Below are positions 34,636 through 45,880 of a DNA stretch of 64,000 bases, piece after piece; the first letter of the stretch is position 1; each line of letters begins with the position of its first letter. The DNA is taken from assembly GCA_946894095.1 (NCBI GenBank), contig OX335642.1:13527021-13591020 (forward strand), written 5' to 3'. Source of the DNA: Incurvaria masculella. Taxonomy: Eukaryota > Arthropoda > Insecta > Lepidoptera > Incurvariidae. Below the pieces are notes generated by a model, which saw only the letters and a program-made list of their open reading frames with translations, was not told the origin of the DNA and searched no databases. The translations under genes and the position numbers were made by a program.

Positions 34636-34984
34636 ATATTTTCAGTCTAGGTTATATGCTTTCTTTTTAAGGAGATTTACTTAGATACTCAGCGATACAC
34701 AAGGACCAATTTGCAAATAAATACCGGTATGTACAAAAACTGTATAAACCTAAGAACGCAAGATCGTATACAGTGCCCGGCGGTAAATAATGCACATCGG
34801 ACGTTCAAAGAGACAATGGGCGATATTCGGCTTTGTAGGGCGTAATCGCTGTCACATGCTGTCACTCAGTACCTGTCTGTGTACTACGTGTGAGAGAGAT
34901 GACCCTTTATAAATCCGAAACTAGCCGATTGTCTCCTTCCAACGCCCGATGTGCAATATTTTCTGCCGGGTACTGCACATACTG
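34636..34984. other. No gene recognised
   Basis: Mirror-like pieces CCCATTGTCTC-type/GGCGATATTCGG...CAACGCCCGATGTGCA around 34795-34955 suggest a weak palindrome, possibly another decayed inverted-repeat element. Confidence 0.35.
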
Positions 34985-35160
34985 GCATAGTTTTTACCAT
35001 ATAGTAAGAAAGGACGGAATTGGTATTGATAAATACATACGCTGACGGTAGGGCGAGACCATCAAGAGTGAGCTGACAGTAAGCAAACTGAACGGCCGGC
35101 GCTACTGTCCATGTCTCATTATTATTGGCTACGTTGCCGTGCCGCTATCTACCTTACTCG
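34985..35160 (+). repeat. GCAGCGTAGCC fold-back family, decayed
   Basis: TACATACGCTGACGGTAGGG, AGTAAGCAAACTGAACGG, CCGGCGCTACTGTCCATG and GGCTACGTTGCCGTGCCGC are the family blocks on both sides of a short centre. Confidence 0.6.
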
Positions 35161-36199
35161 ATGTTTGAAGCAAACGTCAAAACACTGCCATAAACACACA
35201 TAAGGACCAATATACGTACGCATGTGCAAGGTATAACGCCAGAGGCCCTCGGAGCTCACATAATTAACGAGAGCCTGAAAAAGTCTGAAAGCCCGAGGAG
35301 GTGGCACAATGGACGCGCCCTGCGCAGACGTGCTCACCGTGAGGACTTCTAGCAAGCCTTAGTGTTGCAGAACAGCCAGGACATGCTGTTCAGTCTTCCG
35401 CCGCGGACGAACTTACAGAATAATTCGAGGGGAGGCGTGTCGCGAAACCGGGGAATAGTGTTATGAAGGCACAAGGGACGTAGGATCCATACGATATATT
35501 TTCAGCCAGCATTGTTTAGTTTCGCGAAGGCGGAAATATGGAAACGTATAGAATTATGACAGAAGTGTCTCTGCCTAGCTTACCGGCTGTTTGACAGTAT
35601 TCTTAAAATACACTTTCGCAGACGCGTCGCCTTCGTAATATCCAAAACCCAGAACAAAAAAATATAAATTTTTCGTGGGTATTATAAAAAACCACAAAAC
35701 CTAAGCAAACGTAAGTAATGTAAAATGTTTGAATGCTCAATCTTTGCAGTCAATCGGACCGCGGGTAAAGCGTTAAATCGATGTGTGTATAATCGTAAAC
35801 ATTGTGTTAGTAGACATTTGTAGACGCAATGACCGCGAAAGGTATGATTGCTGGTCCAAGTCCAGCCTTGAACTTTATTCATAAATTGGCGGTTTTCACA
35901 GCCTTCTTTCTTTAATTAATGTGTCCTTGCTTCACAGTCGATTCGATACATATCACATCTTAGGATATTCCTCGAAACGTCAATCATCGCTGCATAGGAA
36001 TCCCCATGCGTGTAGTTGTGAGGACAGTACTCCCTAGAAAGCTGTCACGCGCGTGGCTACAGCCAAATAATGTGTAATAGTGCTATAGCGGAGGTCGGAC
36101 GGAAGTCTGCCGTGGAAGCTGTCTGAGCGCCATCGATTTACCGTGGCGCGACGGCGGCGACGCGTCGCCTCAGGAAGGAATTACAAGCTCAAGGTCTCA
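35161..36199. other. No gene recognised
   Basis: Mixed base composition, GC-richer at 35280-35440 and 36020-36180. No coding region, RNA gene or repeat recognised. Confidence 0.45.
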
Positions 36200-36359
36200 C
36201 CCTGAGTAAGGTAGAACGGGAGTGGCGACCGGAACTCGTCCGTACAGAAGCAGCGTAGCCCTGACAATCACCCGAGCAGAGCCCAGTAAAATGCTCCCTC
36301 GGCTCCCGTTTACCGCTCGCATCGTTGCACTAAATGACGTCCTATATTGGCAGTCCGAG

Positions 36360-36981
36360 TTCTCACCTAAATTGGTGTTTACGGAACTTCCAAGTTACGT
36401 AAAAACGTCAAACTCTTACAAAATATATCACTTGTTCTGGGGTTTTGATTTCACAACCTGTCAAAATCAAACTCCCACTAGCGATTTGTATGAAAACGCG
36501 GAGTCGGCGTAAACGCCCACATCAACGTATTTACGGAGACGATGCGTAATCTGTCAAATCCAAGCTCAGACTCTCTTAACGCCCACTGCGCGCGCTCTTC
36601 AATACATACTATAATAATATAAATGCGAAAGTAACTCTGTCTGTTGTCTTTTCACGCCTAAACCGCTGAACCAATTTTGATGAATTTCAGAATAGAGATC
36701 GTTTGAACCTTCGAGAAGGACATATGCTACCCTTAGTGGCGAAATATAAACTCGAAGAAAGTGAAATAAGGGATGAAAGTTTGTATGGGGAACTCATATA
36801 ATATCCGGGACACAAGTCTGCCCGACATAAACACAAAGCGACATCGACCCGAGCGAAGCCTGGTACCTCAGCAAGTTTCCCATATATCTTAAAACGCTAG
36901 TTTTATTGTTTATTCATCATCCAAAGATTTCGGATTTGTCATATTTTATCGGTTTGGCGTAAACGCCAATTTAGGTGACAA
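36360..36981. mobile_element. TIR MITE, TTCTCACCTAAATTGG family, copy 1, interrupted
   Basis: Begins TTCTCACCTAAATTGGTG and ends CGCCAATTTAGGTGACAA. The interior shares TTTGTATGAAAACGC, GGCGTAAACGCCCAC and CGCCCACTGCGCGCGCTCTT with copy 2 at 55927-56409. It is broken at about 36605 by a Helitron-like insertion and resumes at 36876. Confidence 0.85.
36606..36875 (+). mobile_element. Helitron-like element, nested
   Basis: 5' CATACTATAATAATATAAAT then GCGAAAGTAACTCTGTCTGT, CTAAACCGCTGAACCAATTT and 3' GACCCGAGCGAAGCCTGG with CTCAGCAAG before T (CTAG decayed to CAAG). Copy 2 of the host MITE reads straight across this point, which defines the insertion. Confidence 0.83.
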
Positions 36982-37160
36982 GCCCTAGTATGGGCCCTGT
37001 GAAGTTCTTGTGTGTCGTTGGAATTCGAGGACATCGGAAGTGAGCGAATGCGTAATTCACGGTCGGACCTACCGTCCGTGTATGTATTTTCACTAATACG
37101 TGGCTACGCTGCCGCTGTGCGGATGAGTTTCGGTCGCCACTGCCGTACTTCCTGACTGTA

Positions 37161-38624
37161 TGTTTTTCCCAGTCGCCCTACAGGTATTCCCGGCGCATGC
37201 CAGCTGCGATCGAACCTACTGGGTTTGTGAGGATTATGTCCCAACGCGTTATACCATCCACTGTCGGCATACGTTTCCTTGACGTCAAATATTATTGGTG
37301 TACTATAAAAGGTTTTAAATATTCCGTAGCCAAATGGAAAATAACGGCAACCTTATCGTCTTGTTAGTCCGACAGACGTTTTAGATAGAAACTATTGAGA
37401 TTATGTACAGTTATTTTTTTTAAATGTGCCAAATCCGAAACTATAATCGGTCGCCACTCCGTCCTACCTTACACGCCGGTTCAGGTCGACATTCCTCACT
37501 TATTTTAATCGAACATAAACCGACAGGAAACATCAAACGCCGGGAGTTTACGACTGACAAAGCGGCGAGTTCGTGTTTACGGCGAATTTTTCATTTGGTA
37601 CACCCTCCCGATACTATTCGCCGGCATCGATCGCTACTAATTGGCAATTCCGCCCGCCCTCTGGTTAGGAGACCGCGTGAACGCGGACGGTGTGCGCTCG
37701 CGCCCTCCGCCCTCCCGCGCCGTGACTCAGCGGCGGCGCGGCGGGACCGCCCCCCCCCCCTCGCGCTGATACTCCAGGGTTGCCACCAATGTCGGCTGAA
37801 CTGTGCCGCCACAAAAAGGTGGGATGGCACCACATATGTTTTGGAACGGGAATTGGCTTGAAAGGTGAATAAATACTCGGTAGTGAAAGCAATCACTACC
37901 GAGCGCTAATCGCCATCTTATATTCAATTTCATATCAGTCGGGACAAGTTTTACAAAAATTAATGACTTGTCAGCATAGGAGTGACCGTGTTCACGACAA
38001 ATGACCATACGTTTCTGTGAACGGGACGTACCCGAGCACAAATCGGTGCAAATTTTGCGTAAAGTCCAAAATTTCTGGTGGCCAAATCACAGGAACTAGT
38101 TCTGTAAACTGGTAAGGTTTAATTCTTTTGAGGTTCCTTACAAACGAAATGCCCATTCACTGGTCTGTAAAACTATATTAAAAAAACTAGTTATTTTAAC
38201 GGTTTCAACGGAATATTCAGTAATCATGGACTCGTTGATTTGATAAACTAGTTACTAGATTATAAGAGCATGGAATCAAAAGTTGTTCTCTCGTCTATTG
38301 TATGTCTATTGCATTTATGGGTAAAATACATCTCTCCATAAACGCGCCGCGAGTTAATATAAACGCAGTCAAATGGAACTTGACGTGTCGTAGAGATATG
38401 GTTGCAACCCTGCCTCAGCACACGTCGCGGGGTGGCGACGTGTTTTAACAACCACCCTCGCAGTTACGTCAAAATAGAGCGCGGCCAACGCCCTTCCCTT
38501 GGCGTTGTTTGTATCGTGTTTTGTTTTGATGCGAACCTCTCTGCCGATGAAGGGGACTCGCACTATGCCACTCAGGATCCAGCCGTGAGAACACAATCAT
38601 TTACTTTGACAATTCATTTTAAAG
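37161..38624. other. No gene recognised; GC-rich patch
   Basis: 37600-37800 is CpG-rich and includes a C-run at 37750-37760. Overlapping frames on both strands (37424-37861 plus, 37591-38041 minus) are compositional artefacts of the GC-rich patch as far as I can tell. Confidence 0.45.
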
Positions 38625-39110
38625 TTTCACACCTGACCAAAAAGTGCTTCTCTACAAGGCGGTAATAAGGTCTTGCTTCTTGGTTTTGGTCTTGTTCGCA
38701 CTTGTGGGACGGCTCAGCTAATTACCTGCTTTATCCCCTGGACTCAGTACAGCGTCATGCCGTGCGTCTCGTCGACGACCCCGAGGAATCCCTGAATTTA
38801 GAGACCCTCCAACTACGAAGGGATTTAGGGCCTCTCTCTGTGTTCTATTGTCACTATCATGAAGAATACTCAGCGGAACTCCATAACGTTGTCCCTCTGT
38901 ACCCTTTCTGTGATATAAACGTTCGACGTGGAACTGACAGGGAATAGGGTAATAGGGTCGATATTCCGAAAGTAAGAATCAACCGATCTTCTAGATACTT
39001 TATCTATAGGGTAGGTAAACAATGGAATCGACTCCCTGCCGAGGGATATATGTCTTAAAATACAACCTGGGATCCTTCACACATGATGTAAAGAAGAGCC
39101 TGGCCGGCCG
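38625..39110 (+). pseudogene. Decayed LINE reverse transcriptase C-terminus
   Basis: Codons 38702-38947 contain LWDGSA at the start (in a frame entered after a shift near 38690), then LDSVQRHAVR and LETLQLRRDLGPLSVFY, the usual order after the polymerase domain in jockey/CR1-like non-LTR elements. After a stop the homology continues in other frames: GKQWNRLPAEGY near 39010-39050 and YNLGSFTHDVKKSL near 39060-39100. At least two frameshifts and several stops. The following GTTCAGCAGTGGACAAAGG at about 39198 resembles a LINE 3' region. Confidence 0.82.
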
Positions 39111-40084
39111 GCCAGTGCAGCGGTAAATGCTACTGGCGGTAGGTGGCTAAAGAGGGCGTTATAAAGATAAATTGCGCGCGTTGAAGGAGGTTTACGTTCA
39201 GCAGTGGACAAAGGGATGAATTTTTTTTTGCCTCACTTTTTGTCACCATTTTGTTCACGCTTCAATTGAAAGCAGGTGTAGAGTTTCCGAGGCGTCTCAA
39301 AGTAATTAGTGCTCTTCGGAATAATCTTTTTGCCTGTTTTACATTTTGCTACCCCAACCGCGACCTTGTTGGCCGAACCCGAACGTCCAGATGTGACGTC
39401 ACCAGTGGGGTTCCCCCTGACCGTTAACCCAGACCAGGTGGGAAGGGGGACGGGGCCAGAGGGGGAGTAAACATTCGAATGACAGCGGATCGCAAAATCA
39501 GCATTTACCGAGCAACGTAACGGATTTCCCTCGATAACGTCTACCTGTCAACACCCGCCGATACATTGACGTTATGTAGATAGTCGTAAGATTTAGAAAA
39601 CAATCTTGACATTGGCTTTATCTGATAGCTAACAAGGTGCACGATCGCATAACGTCAGTAATTTCTGGGTGAGTTAGGTAACGAAATAAATCTAACCCAA
39701 ACTGCTATATTTAATGATTTAACCTCAGCGTAAAATTGCAAAAAAATCCGAATTTTCACGCGTTCGAATTCAATACTTCAGAGAAAATCCGTCGAAGGCA
39801 CCAATCTTTGCGCAACTTTTTTAAATGAGAAACACGCACATTTGCGAAAGGATAGGAAAACAAAAATAAACATGTTTAAGTTCCAGCAATACCGAAAGAG
39901 GGCCAAAGAGCCTCAGGCAATCAGTGTCAACCTGCTAACACAATGAGTGGCTACAAACAAACTCCAAATGGATGCAATTTCATCTGAATAATTCATGGTC
40001 TATTGTCCCGCTCAAATTGTCACAGTGTCGGCTCACGGAACCCTCATTTAGGATTCAATTATTCGGATTGCCACGCCTCATTAG
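39111..40084. other. No gene recognised
   Basis: Probable LINE 3' non-coding sequence to about 39220, then unassigned DNA; 39350-39470 is GC-rich. No coding region. Confidence 0.45.
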
Positions 40085-40310
40085 TCGATTGTCCGACGCG
40101 GCACACCCAGGTGTTGGAGCGGTAGGACGTTAATCTCGGAGCTTTCTGGTTCAAACCCCGACTTATGGCCAGTGCTGGGTGGTTAATATCACACCTTGTG
40201 TCATGATAGTAACCTATCACACCTCATCGCAGAAGAAACTGAGCTAGTTGGAAATGGACGGAAAAGCCGGATAATTTTTCATTTGTGCGTGCGGATTTTT
40301 CTGGATTTTT
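40085..40310. mobile_element. SINE-like head followed by inverted body fragment
   Basis: A plus-oriented tRNA-like segment (B-box-like GGTTCAAACCCCG at 40150) is followed by pieces of the SINE body in minus orientation (GGTTAATATCACACC, GGACGGAAAAGCCGGATAAT, TTTTTCATT). Either two fragments back to back or a rearranged copy. Confidence 0.5.
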
Positions 40311-40396
40311 CAGATTTTTTAATCAACTTTACATTGCAAATTTGGATTTCAGGACAGCCGAACCTTTTTTTCATAATGCAGTCCTCCGAGAAAGTT

Positions 40397-40552
40397 TTTA
40401 GGGTTCCGTTAGCAAAGGATGCCAACGAAACCCTATTACTAAGCCACTGCTGTCCGTCCGTCCGTCCGTCCTTAGGTCATAACAAATGTAAAATTAAAAA
40501 AAAATTAAATGAAGAATACAATTGCACGGAACCCTTCGTGTGAGAGTGCATA
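40397..40552 (-). repeat. Dispersed lepidopteran GGGTTCCGTACC repeat, copy f, deleted
   Basis: TTTTTAGGGTTCCGTTAGC to CACGGAACCCTTCGTGTGAG, with the central GCTGTATCTCATG...GCCGCTAT section missing and the CCGGCC end lost. Confidence 0.85.
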
Positions 40553-42114
40553 TCATAGTGAGAGAAATCGGGGAAATATATACTGTTCTTCGACGGAATT
40601 TAAAGCGGTCGGAGCCGCGGACTATACTAGGTAATATTATAATTCTAAGAGGTATCCGTAGTCCACCAACAGTCCCACCAACAGTCCGTAGTACTAACTC
40701 ACTAAGGTTTCAACCATTCAATATATTCAGAACTGTGGATTTTTATTAGTCGAACATGTAGTGCCTGGATTTGATTGTTCGGTTCTAGGGACGAAAACGT
40801 TATTAGCATACGAGTAGATCGAGAGAACATATTGATTCTATGGTAACAGCCACTGCGGTCTGCTCATTCGAGCACATGATTGGCGGTTGCAGCCACCCAA
40901 GCTAGGACCCCACGCACTTCTAGCCGCACAACGCGCTCCCATCATACAAAACCCGTGGCAACAGATGGCACGGCGTACAACACTTTTTTACAGCTTACTA
41001 AAGCTCCATAAAGCTGGGCTCTCACAGTAATTACACAATAGATCGTATATTTAAATGGGCATTCACCAAGCAACGGAGCGGATCCGGCCAGAGGGACCGT
41101 GCGTGATTTGCTGCGGAGTAGTTAACTCCCGACTCGAGAACGATTTCGCGGATAGCTTTGACTCTGTTTTACGCACATCACAACGGTTTTGTCAAAGTTG
41201 AGGAGCAAGAACAACTACTTTAGACTACATACTGTGATTGTTAAAATTATACATATTTTAAATCACACAGTACTCGCTCTGATGATGAACCGCATGCGAC
41301 GACATGACAAATCGAAATATCGGCCAACATGACCGCGAAATTTAACTGTGAGAAGCTACGTGATTTAAAATATAATAAGATTAAGAATACCGATATGAAT
41401 AACAGAATCTCATTTCCGAGTTTTAGCGTTTTGGCAACGTTTTCCTTATTTGTTCTTGCTACTCGACCTGGATGACGTGGAACACGGAATCGGAACAAGA
41501 TCTGTAAGCTGTCGCTTGAACTTGTGTTCACTACGTAATTGTGTTCTTTAAAATGACGTGTATCCCAGCTATTCCAGGCGTTCGGGCTGGAGTACTGCTC
41601 CATGCCGCGCGCCGCTTTATGACAGCTTTGTTTTCTTATTTTCTCCACAGCCATGGTTCGAAGACCATCGAAGTAAACTAATTCAACATATAGTGACATT
41701 GATGCAATTAGGCGTTTGTAGACGCCTGACGGGAGTAGCGCAGTAAACATAGGGCTATCGGTTATTGCTCTCCCTTTCCTAGTTCCTGCAGGATGTTAGC
41801 TGTTAGCACTTGTCACTGTTTGCATGGCGCAGTGCAGTCCAAACAAAGGAAACATATGTGTGTGCTCTGTCAAAGAAAGTATTTGCATGCCAAGTTGGTG
41901 CATGGTTTCAAGTTTATTGTAGCGTTTTTTTTAAACCATCTATGCATCTTAAAAAAGAAAAACGCAGATTTTGCATCGACTTATTTCACCAACAGAAATC
42001 CTTTATACACCACCTCCAAACCTCCACTGCGGCAGCCTTTTCTAAGTATTATCTGGTTGCAGAGTTTGAAGACATTTCTAAGTCACGAGCCGTCGAGAGG
42101 CTTAACGTTAGCGT
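40553..42114. other. No gene recognised; contains a long open frame
   Basis: The minus-strand frame 41247-41750 is 167 codons with no family resemblance and uneven composition. The plus-strand frames 41793-42160 (108 and 116 codons) have a Cys/Lys-rich patch (CVLCQRKYLHAK) that faintly recalls transposase zinc-binding tails, but nothing else supports it. Confidence 0.4.
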
Positions 42115-42420
42115 TTTAGGGTTCCGTACCCAAAGGGTGAAAACGGAACCCTATTACTAAGCCTCCGCTGTCCGTCCGTCCCCCGTCCGTCCGTCCGTCC
42201 GTCCGTCCGTCTGTCACAGGGCTGTATCTCAGGAACTGTAATAGGTAGGCAGCTGAAATTTTCCCAGAGTGTGTATTTATTTTGCCGCTATAACAACAAA
42301 TAGGTAAAATAAAATATTATAATAATTAAAGGGGGGCCCCATACAAAAAACGTGATGTTTTGGTGTTGATGGTACGGAACCCTTCGTGTGCGAGTCCGAC
42401 TCGCACTTGGCCGGTTTTTT
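42115..42420 (-). repeat. Dispersed lepidopteran GGGTTCCGTACC repeat, copy g, full length
   Basis: TTTTAGGGTTCCGTACCCAA, expanded (GTCC)n tract at about 42170-42210, GCTGTATCTCAGGAACTG, TTTGCCGCTATAACAACAAA, CGGAACCCTTCGTGTGCGAG and TTGGCCGGTTTTTT. The best single reference copy in the window. Confidence 0.94.
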
Positions 42421-43929
42421 TAATTCGATAAATTGATTCGTTTGCAAGAAAATTAATTCTTTAAAACTAAGCCGAAATCAGCAAATTGGTATCGAACTTT
42501 TAAACTTATTTTTACCACCAGAATCTATATTCTGAATATTTCCAGTTTTTCCCAAAGTAGTGTTTACAAAAGTTGTTCATTTCGGCATTAAGAATCCCTC
42601 CCCTTGGCGTAATGAGACCCTTTTGCAAAGACAACCAGTACAAGAAAATCTCCAATTTGTTAGGTTAGCGATAGTTCAATCCGATTACACTCCATTCTGA
42701 GAACCAGTATCTCGCTTTAATTTTTCAACGCTCCTTATCAACCTTACCTACTTCAATTCCCATTCCTACACCTCATCAAAATATAGGCATTCAAGCTTTA
42801 CATCATCCATTCCGCTTATGATAGTTATTCTAGACCGCTTAAAACAATCATTCCAGATCTTTTTGAAGGCGGAGGCCGCACTCTTTTTTCACCACTTAAA
42901 TGTTTCCTACCATTTTACCGAAACCGGTTGCATGACCTTTTTTGCTCTTTCGAAAATTCCAAATGAAATCCTGAATCCGATTCCGGACTTTCGTGGGTTC
43001 TGTAGTACCCTTATACCATTTCGTAGTGAAGTTGTTTCCCTTTCGGAGTGAAATTATAACCATTCCGATTTTTTGCGGATTCTCGAAGTAAGATGCAATG
43101 TTCATTCCGGAGTTCCGACCGGAATTCTGAATTAGGAATGGAAAGAAAAGGAAAGATTTGGGGCCCGAATGAACCACAGTTGGTTATAATATTCTGCCAG
43201 CCCCAACTATGGCGTGATGGCGCTTACATGCGAAAAAATCAGGGCAATCGCCACAATCGGCAGCGGTGTATATGAAAATACTCCAAAGGCCGGTATTGAT
43301 CGCTCAAACTTGGCTTGCAGTTCCAGACGTAATTTATTGGAGGGGTAGCTTTTTGATTCCGCCCGCGTACTAAAAGCCTTATTGTCGTGTGATAGGGTAC
43401 GGAATCGGGTGCAGGTGCAATTTTTGGGGTTTATATTGAGGGGGCTGGCAGAGGGCGCGGCTGTGCATCGTGTTGCTTAGATTATGATTGTGAGTGTTTG
43501 TGTTATAGTACAGTGATGAAAAAACGAGGGTGCTAGGTGATCTTCTACCTACAACAAAGTAGAGTCTGAGATAGTCCACAATATATATTTTCGGTTGAAG
43601 GAACAGTCAAAGAAACACTGTTTAAAGTTAGGGAACTGGTCATGGGTGGGTAGCACCTACTGTTATGATAACTTTTATTAATTTATTAGAAGAAATCACT
43701 CAGACAGGTCCATATAACAATTGCAAAAAAAAACACAAAACTTGCCTCCACTACGAATTCTCACTGAAACACATTGGAATATAACAAAATATAGGCGTTC
43801 AACACAAAAGATAAATAATAAGCAATCGTATTTGAAAATAAATAAATATTTAAGGTTACAAAAAAGGACAAAATATATGACACAGAAAACAAACCAGCAT
43901 TTTCCAATACAATATTTGCATATTAACAC
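42421..43929. other. No gene recognised
   Basis: AT-rich with a GC-neutral stretch 42800-43400. 43690-43930 is very A-rich and may belong to the 3' region of the LINE remnant that follows on the minus strand. Confidence 0.4.
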
Positions 43930-44440
43930 TCAACACCGATGTCATGTGACGAGATCTAGCACTAACAAATTGTGAATCTTTTTTTTTTATTATTCAAAAC
44001 GTGATAGAAGCGTACATATCAACATCAGACAGTTTCTTATTGTAGGTGTCGAATTCGTGCTCGGACACCTGCTTTCGATGTAGTATTTTTTATGTGGAAT
44101 AGAGAAGTGAGGCGTCAACTAATTTGAGATGGTCAGGGCAATTATAAACGGTGGTACATATATTAAGCAATACAGTGGCATCGATTAAAATGCGACGATT
44201 GATCAGAGAAGGTAATTTATATATGGTAAAAAAAATACGGTAAGAGTCGTTGCAAGAATGAAAACGGTAATAGGCGGCACGGAGACATTTATTTTGGAAT
44301 GATTCTATTTTATCTGTGTAAATGGCGTAATAGGGGTTCCAGACTACTAACACGTATTCAAGCTGAGAACGTACCAATGCTTGGTAAAGTATATATACCA
44401 CTCCGCATCCCAAATAAAATAGCTGCCATGGCATCCCATG
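43930..44440 (-). pseudogene. Decayed LINE reverse transcriptase thumb region
   Basis: The minus-strand frame 44090-44434 reads LYQALVRSQLEYVLVVWNP, then ESFQNKCLRAAYYRF and KLPSLINRRILIDATVLL, a series diagnostic of the end of the polymerase domain in jockey-type non-LTR retrotransposons. It ends at a stop after LLYST. Possible C-terminal continuation (GVRARIRHL) follows with stops. N-terminal polymerase, endonuclease and gag parts are absent, so this is a 5'-truncated, inactive copy. Confidence 0.87.
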
Positions 44441-45181
44441 CCTTCCTTACATTGCCTTGCTTTTCATGCAGTGTCGCTAAACCTCGATGATCGAACTAGG
44501 TTACCGAGGCTGACATAAGGTTGACTTACAGAAGATAAAAATACGTTTATTGCTAAGACAACTAATATCATCCCCGATGTTTCTGCAAGTATTCTTGCGG
44601 TCAGATTTGTTCATGTTAGGTATATGTCAAAAACCTGCAGGCCGAACTTCCTTGCACAAGTGTGCCTTAAAATCTATACAAATTGGAACATTTCGTTCAC
44701 TCTGTCCTTTGTATAATTTGTTTATTATTATAGCTGATTGCTCAATTGTCAGGGGGATGCACCCACTTTGCACATGTGCAGTTTTATTGTTACGTGCACT
44801 TGCATTCTTATCCACCCCAAGCACTCTATTATTCGGTGCTCTTGTGTTTTATAGTGCATATGACATTCATTTCACGTTAAGGCGCTTGGGCTAGTCAACT
44901 CGAAACGGCATAAAAATGTACCATCGAATAAACGTAACAATATGTATTGAAACCATCGATATATTCTAATTTTTTTTATAACATACAAAATCGTATAGTA
45001 AGTCTGACGATTATAAATCGAATTATTACAATGTATGATTACTCATCAGTAGACATCGGATACTTCGTTAGATACTTTTATAGCGATATTGCATATTTTG
45101 GTACTTTTTGTTCGATAGTGCATAATTCGGTAGTTTTACGTGTTATAATACCCTGTCGACACATCCGCCTCGCACGCACTC
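44441..45181. other. No gene recognised
   Basis: A 114-codon plus frame (44550-44894) is hydrophobic and unrecognised. The stretch may include decayed upstream sequence of the hAT remnant that follows. Confidence 0.4.
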
Positions 45182-45475
45182 AGCGAGCGCACTGAATGCA
45201 AGTCCTTGGAAATATTAGAAACAAATATTGAACAGAGTAATGCCCTTCCGAGTTCATTATCGCAAAAGGTTCGTGGCAAATTAAATGCAGTTTTGTATAA
45301 AAACCCTGGTCTTGAAGGAATAAAAAAAATCGGCGCACTTATTGACAGCACCGGACAAACTCTGCCTGAAGAGGTCTCTGCAGAAATGGCGCCAAATTTC
45401 AGGTTCTGTCCGGTAACGTTGACGTCGAAAGGTCATTTTCAGCCTATAAATTATAAGTGACAAATTATCCAAGTT
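45182..45475 (+). pseudogene. Decayed hAT transposase C-terminal dimerisation domain
   Basis: The plus frame through 45206-45420 reads GKLNAVLYKNPGLEGIKKIG and then NFRFCPVT. A shift of one base at about 45420 is needed to read DVERSFSAYK (45421-45450), the hallmark motif of the hAT dimerisation domain. A stop follows at 45454. The DDE catalytic core and BED finger are not visible upstream, so it is an inactive fragment. The family call rests mainly on the DVERSFS motif in the right position. Confidence 0.72.
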
Positions 45476-45691
45476 TGCTCTATAAAATCTCAAAAATTAT
45501 ATTATTGTTTATTGTCACAAGAATTATAATAAATAAAATAAGTTATAGTTGTTTGTGTATAATTTGTAGTTTAATAATGTGAAAATAAATTTAGCAGTCT
45601 GAGGTTCCATTGGACCTATATGATTTTAAATTAAAATGTGAACGGAACGGGCGAACTCGTAATATTCGAAGAAGAATATTACACGTGTAGC

Positions 45692-45880
45692 GACCTTAGC
45701 GCTCCATGCCAGGACCTATGGCAGGCATTATTCGTAACATTTCGTTACGAATAATGCTTCATAAAAGGAACTCAACTTATCCAACTCAGAAAGAGAAAAG
45801 TGATGTCTGCCAGGAGCGAGGATTTCATAACCTCTCGCACGAAAGGCTAAGCCCCTACACCATGAGCTGCTAGGTATGTT
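45692..45880 (-). mobile_element. tRNA-headed SINE fragment with perfect hairpin
   Basis: The minus-strand head AGCAGCTCATGGTGTAGG with B-box-like GGTTATGAAATCC, then CACTTTTCTCTTTCTGAG and GAGTTCC. The left part holds TCCATGCCAGGACC. The segment ATTATTCGTAAC ATTTC GTTACGAATAAT (45727-45755) is a perfect 12-bp inverted repeat formed where ACGAATGC-type body sequence has been doubled in inverted form. Confidence 0.65.

Larger units (their letters stand above)
36200..37160. repeat. GCAGCGTAGCC fold-back pair enclosing nested elements
   Basis: The left arm 36205-36345 (GGGAGTGGCGACCGGAACTC, GAAGCAGCGTAGCC, CGTTGCACTAAATGACG) and the inverted right arm 36985-37150 (CCTGTGAAGTTCTTGTG, GGCTACGCTGCCGCTGTGC, GTTTCGGTCGCCACTGCCGT) belong to one element. 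A second transposon lies between them, itself interrupted by a third. Confidence 0.75.

Noticed and set aside
37600..37800. Protein-coding gene in the GC-rich patch
   Set aside because: Four overlapping frames on both strands are open only because of the GC bias; none gives a recognisable domain.
41247..41750. Longest isolated open frame on the minus strand (167 codons) as a gene
   Set aside because: No recognisable domain, uneven amino-acid composition, no splice or start context, and no support from neighbouring sequence. Random frames of this length are plausible in 64 kb.
41793..42160. Transposase zinc-binding C-terminus
   Set aside because: A single CVLCQRK-like patch is not enough, and the frame runs into the dispersed repeat at 42115.
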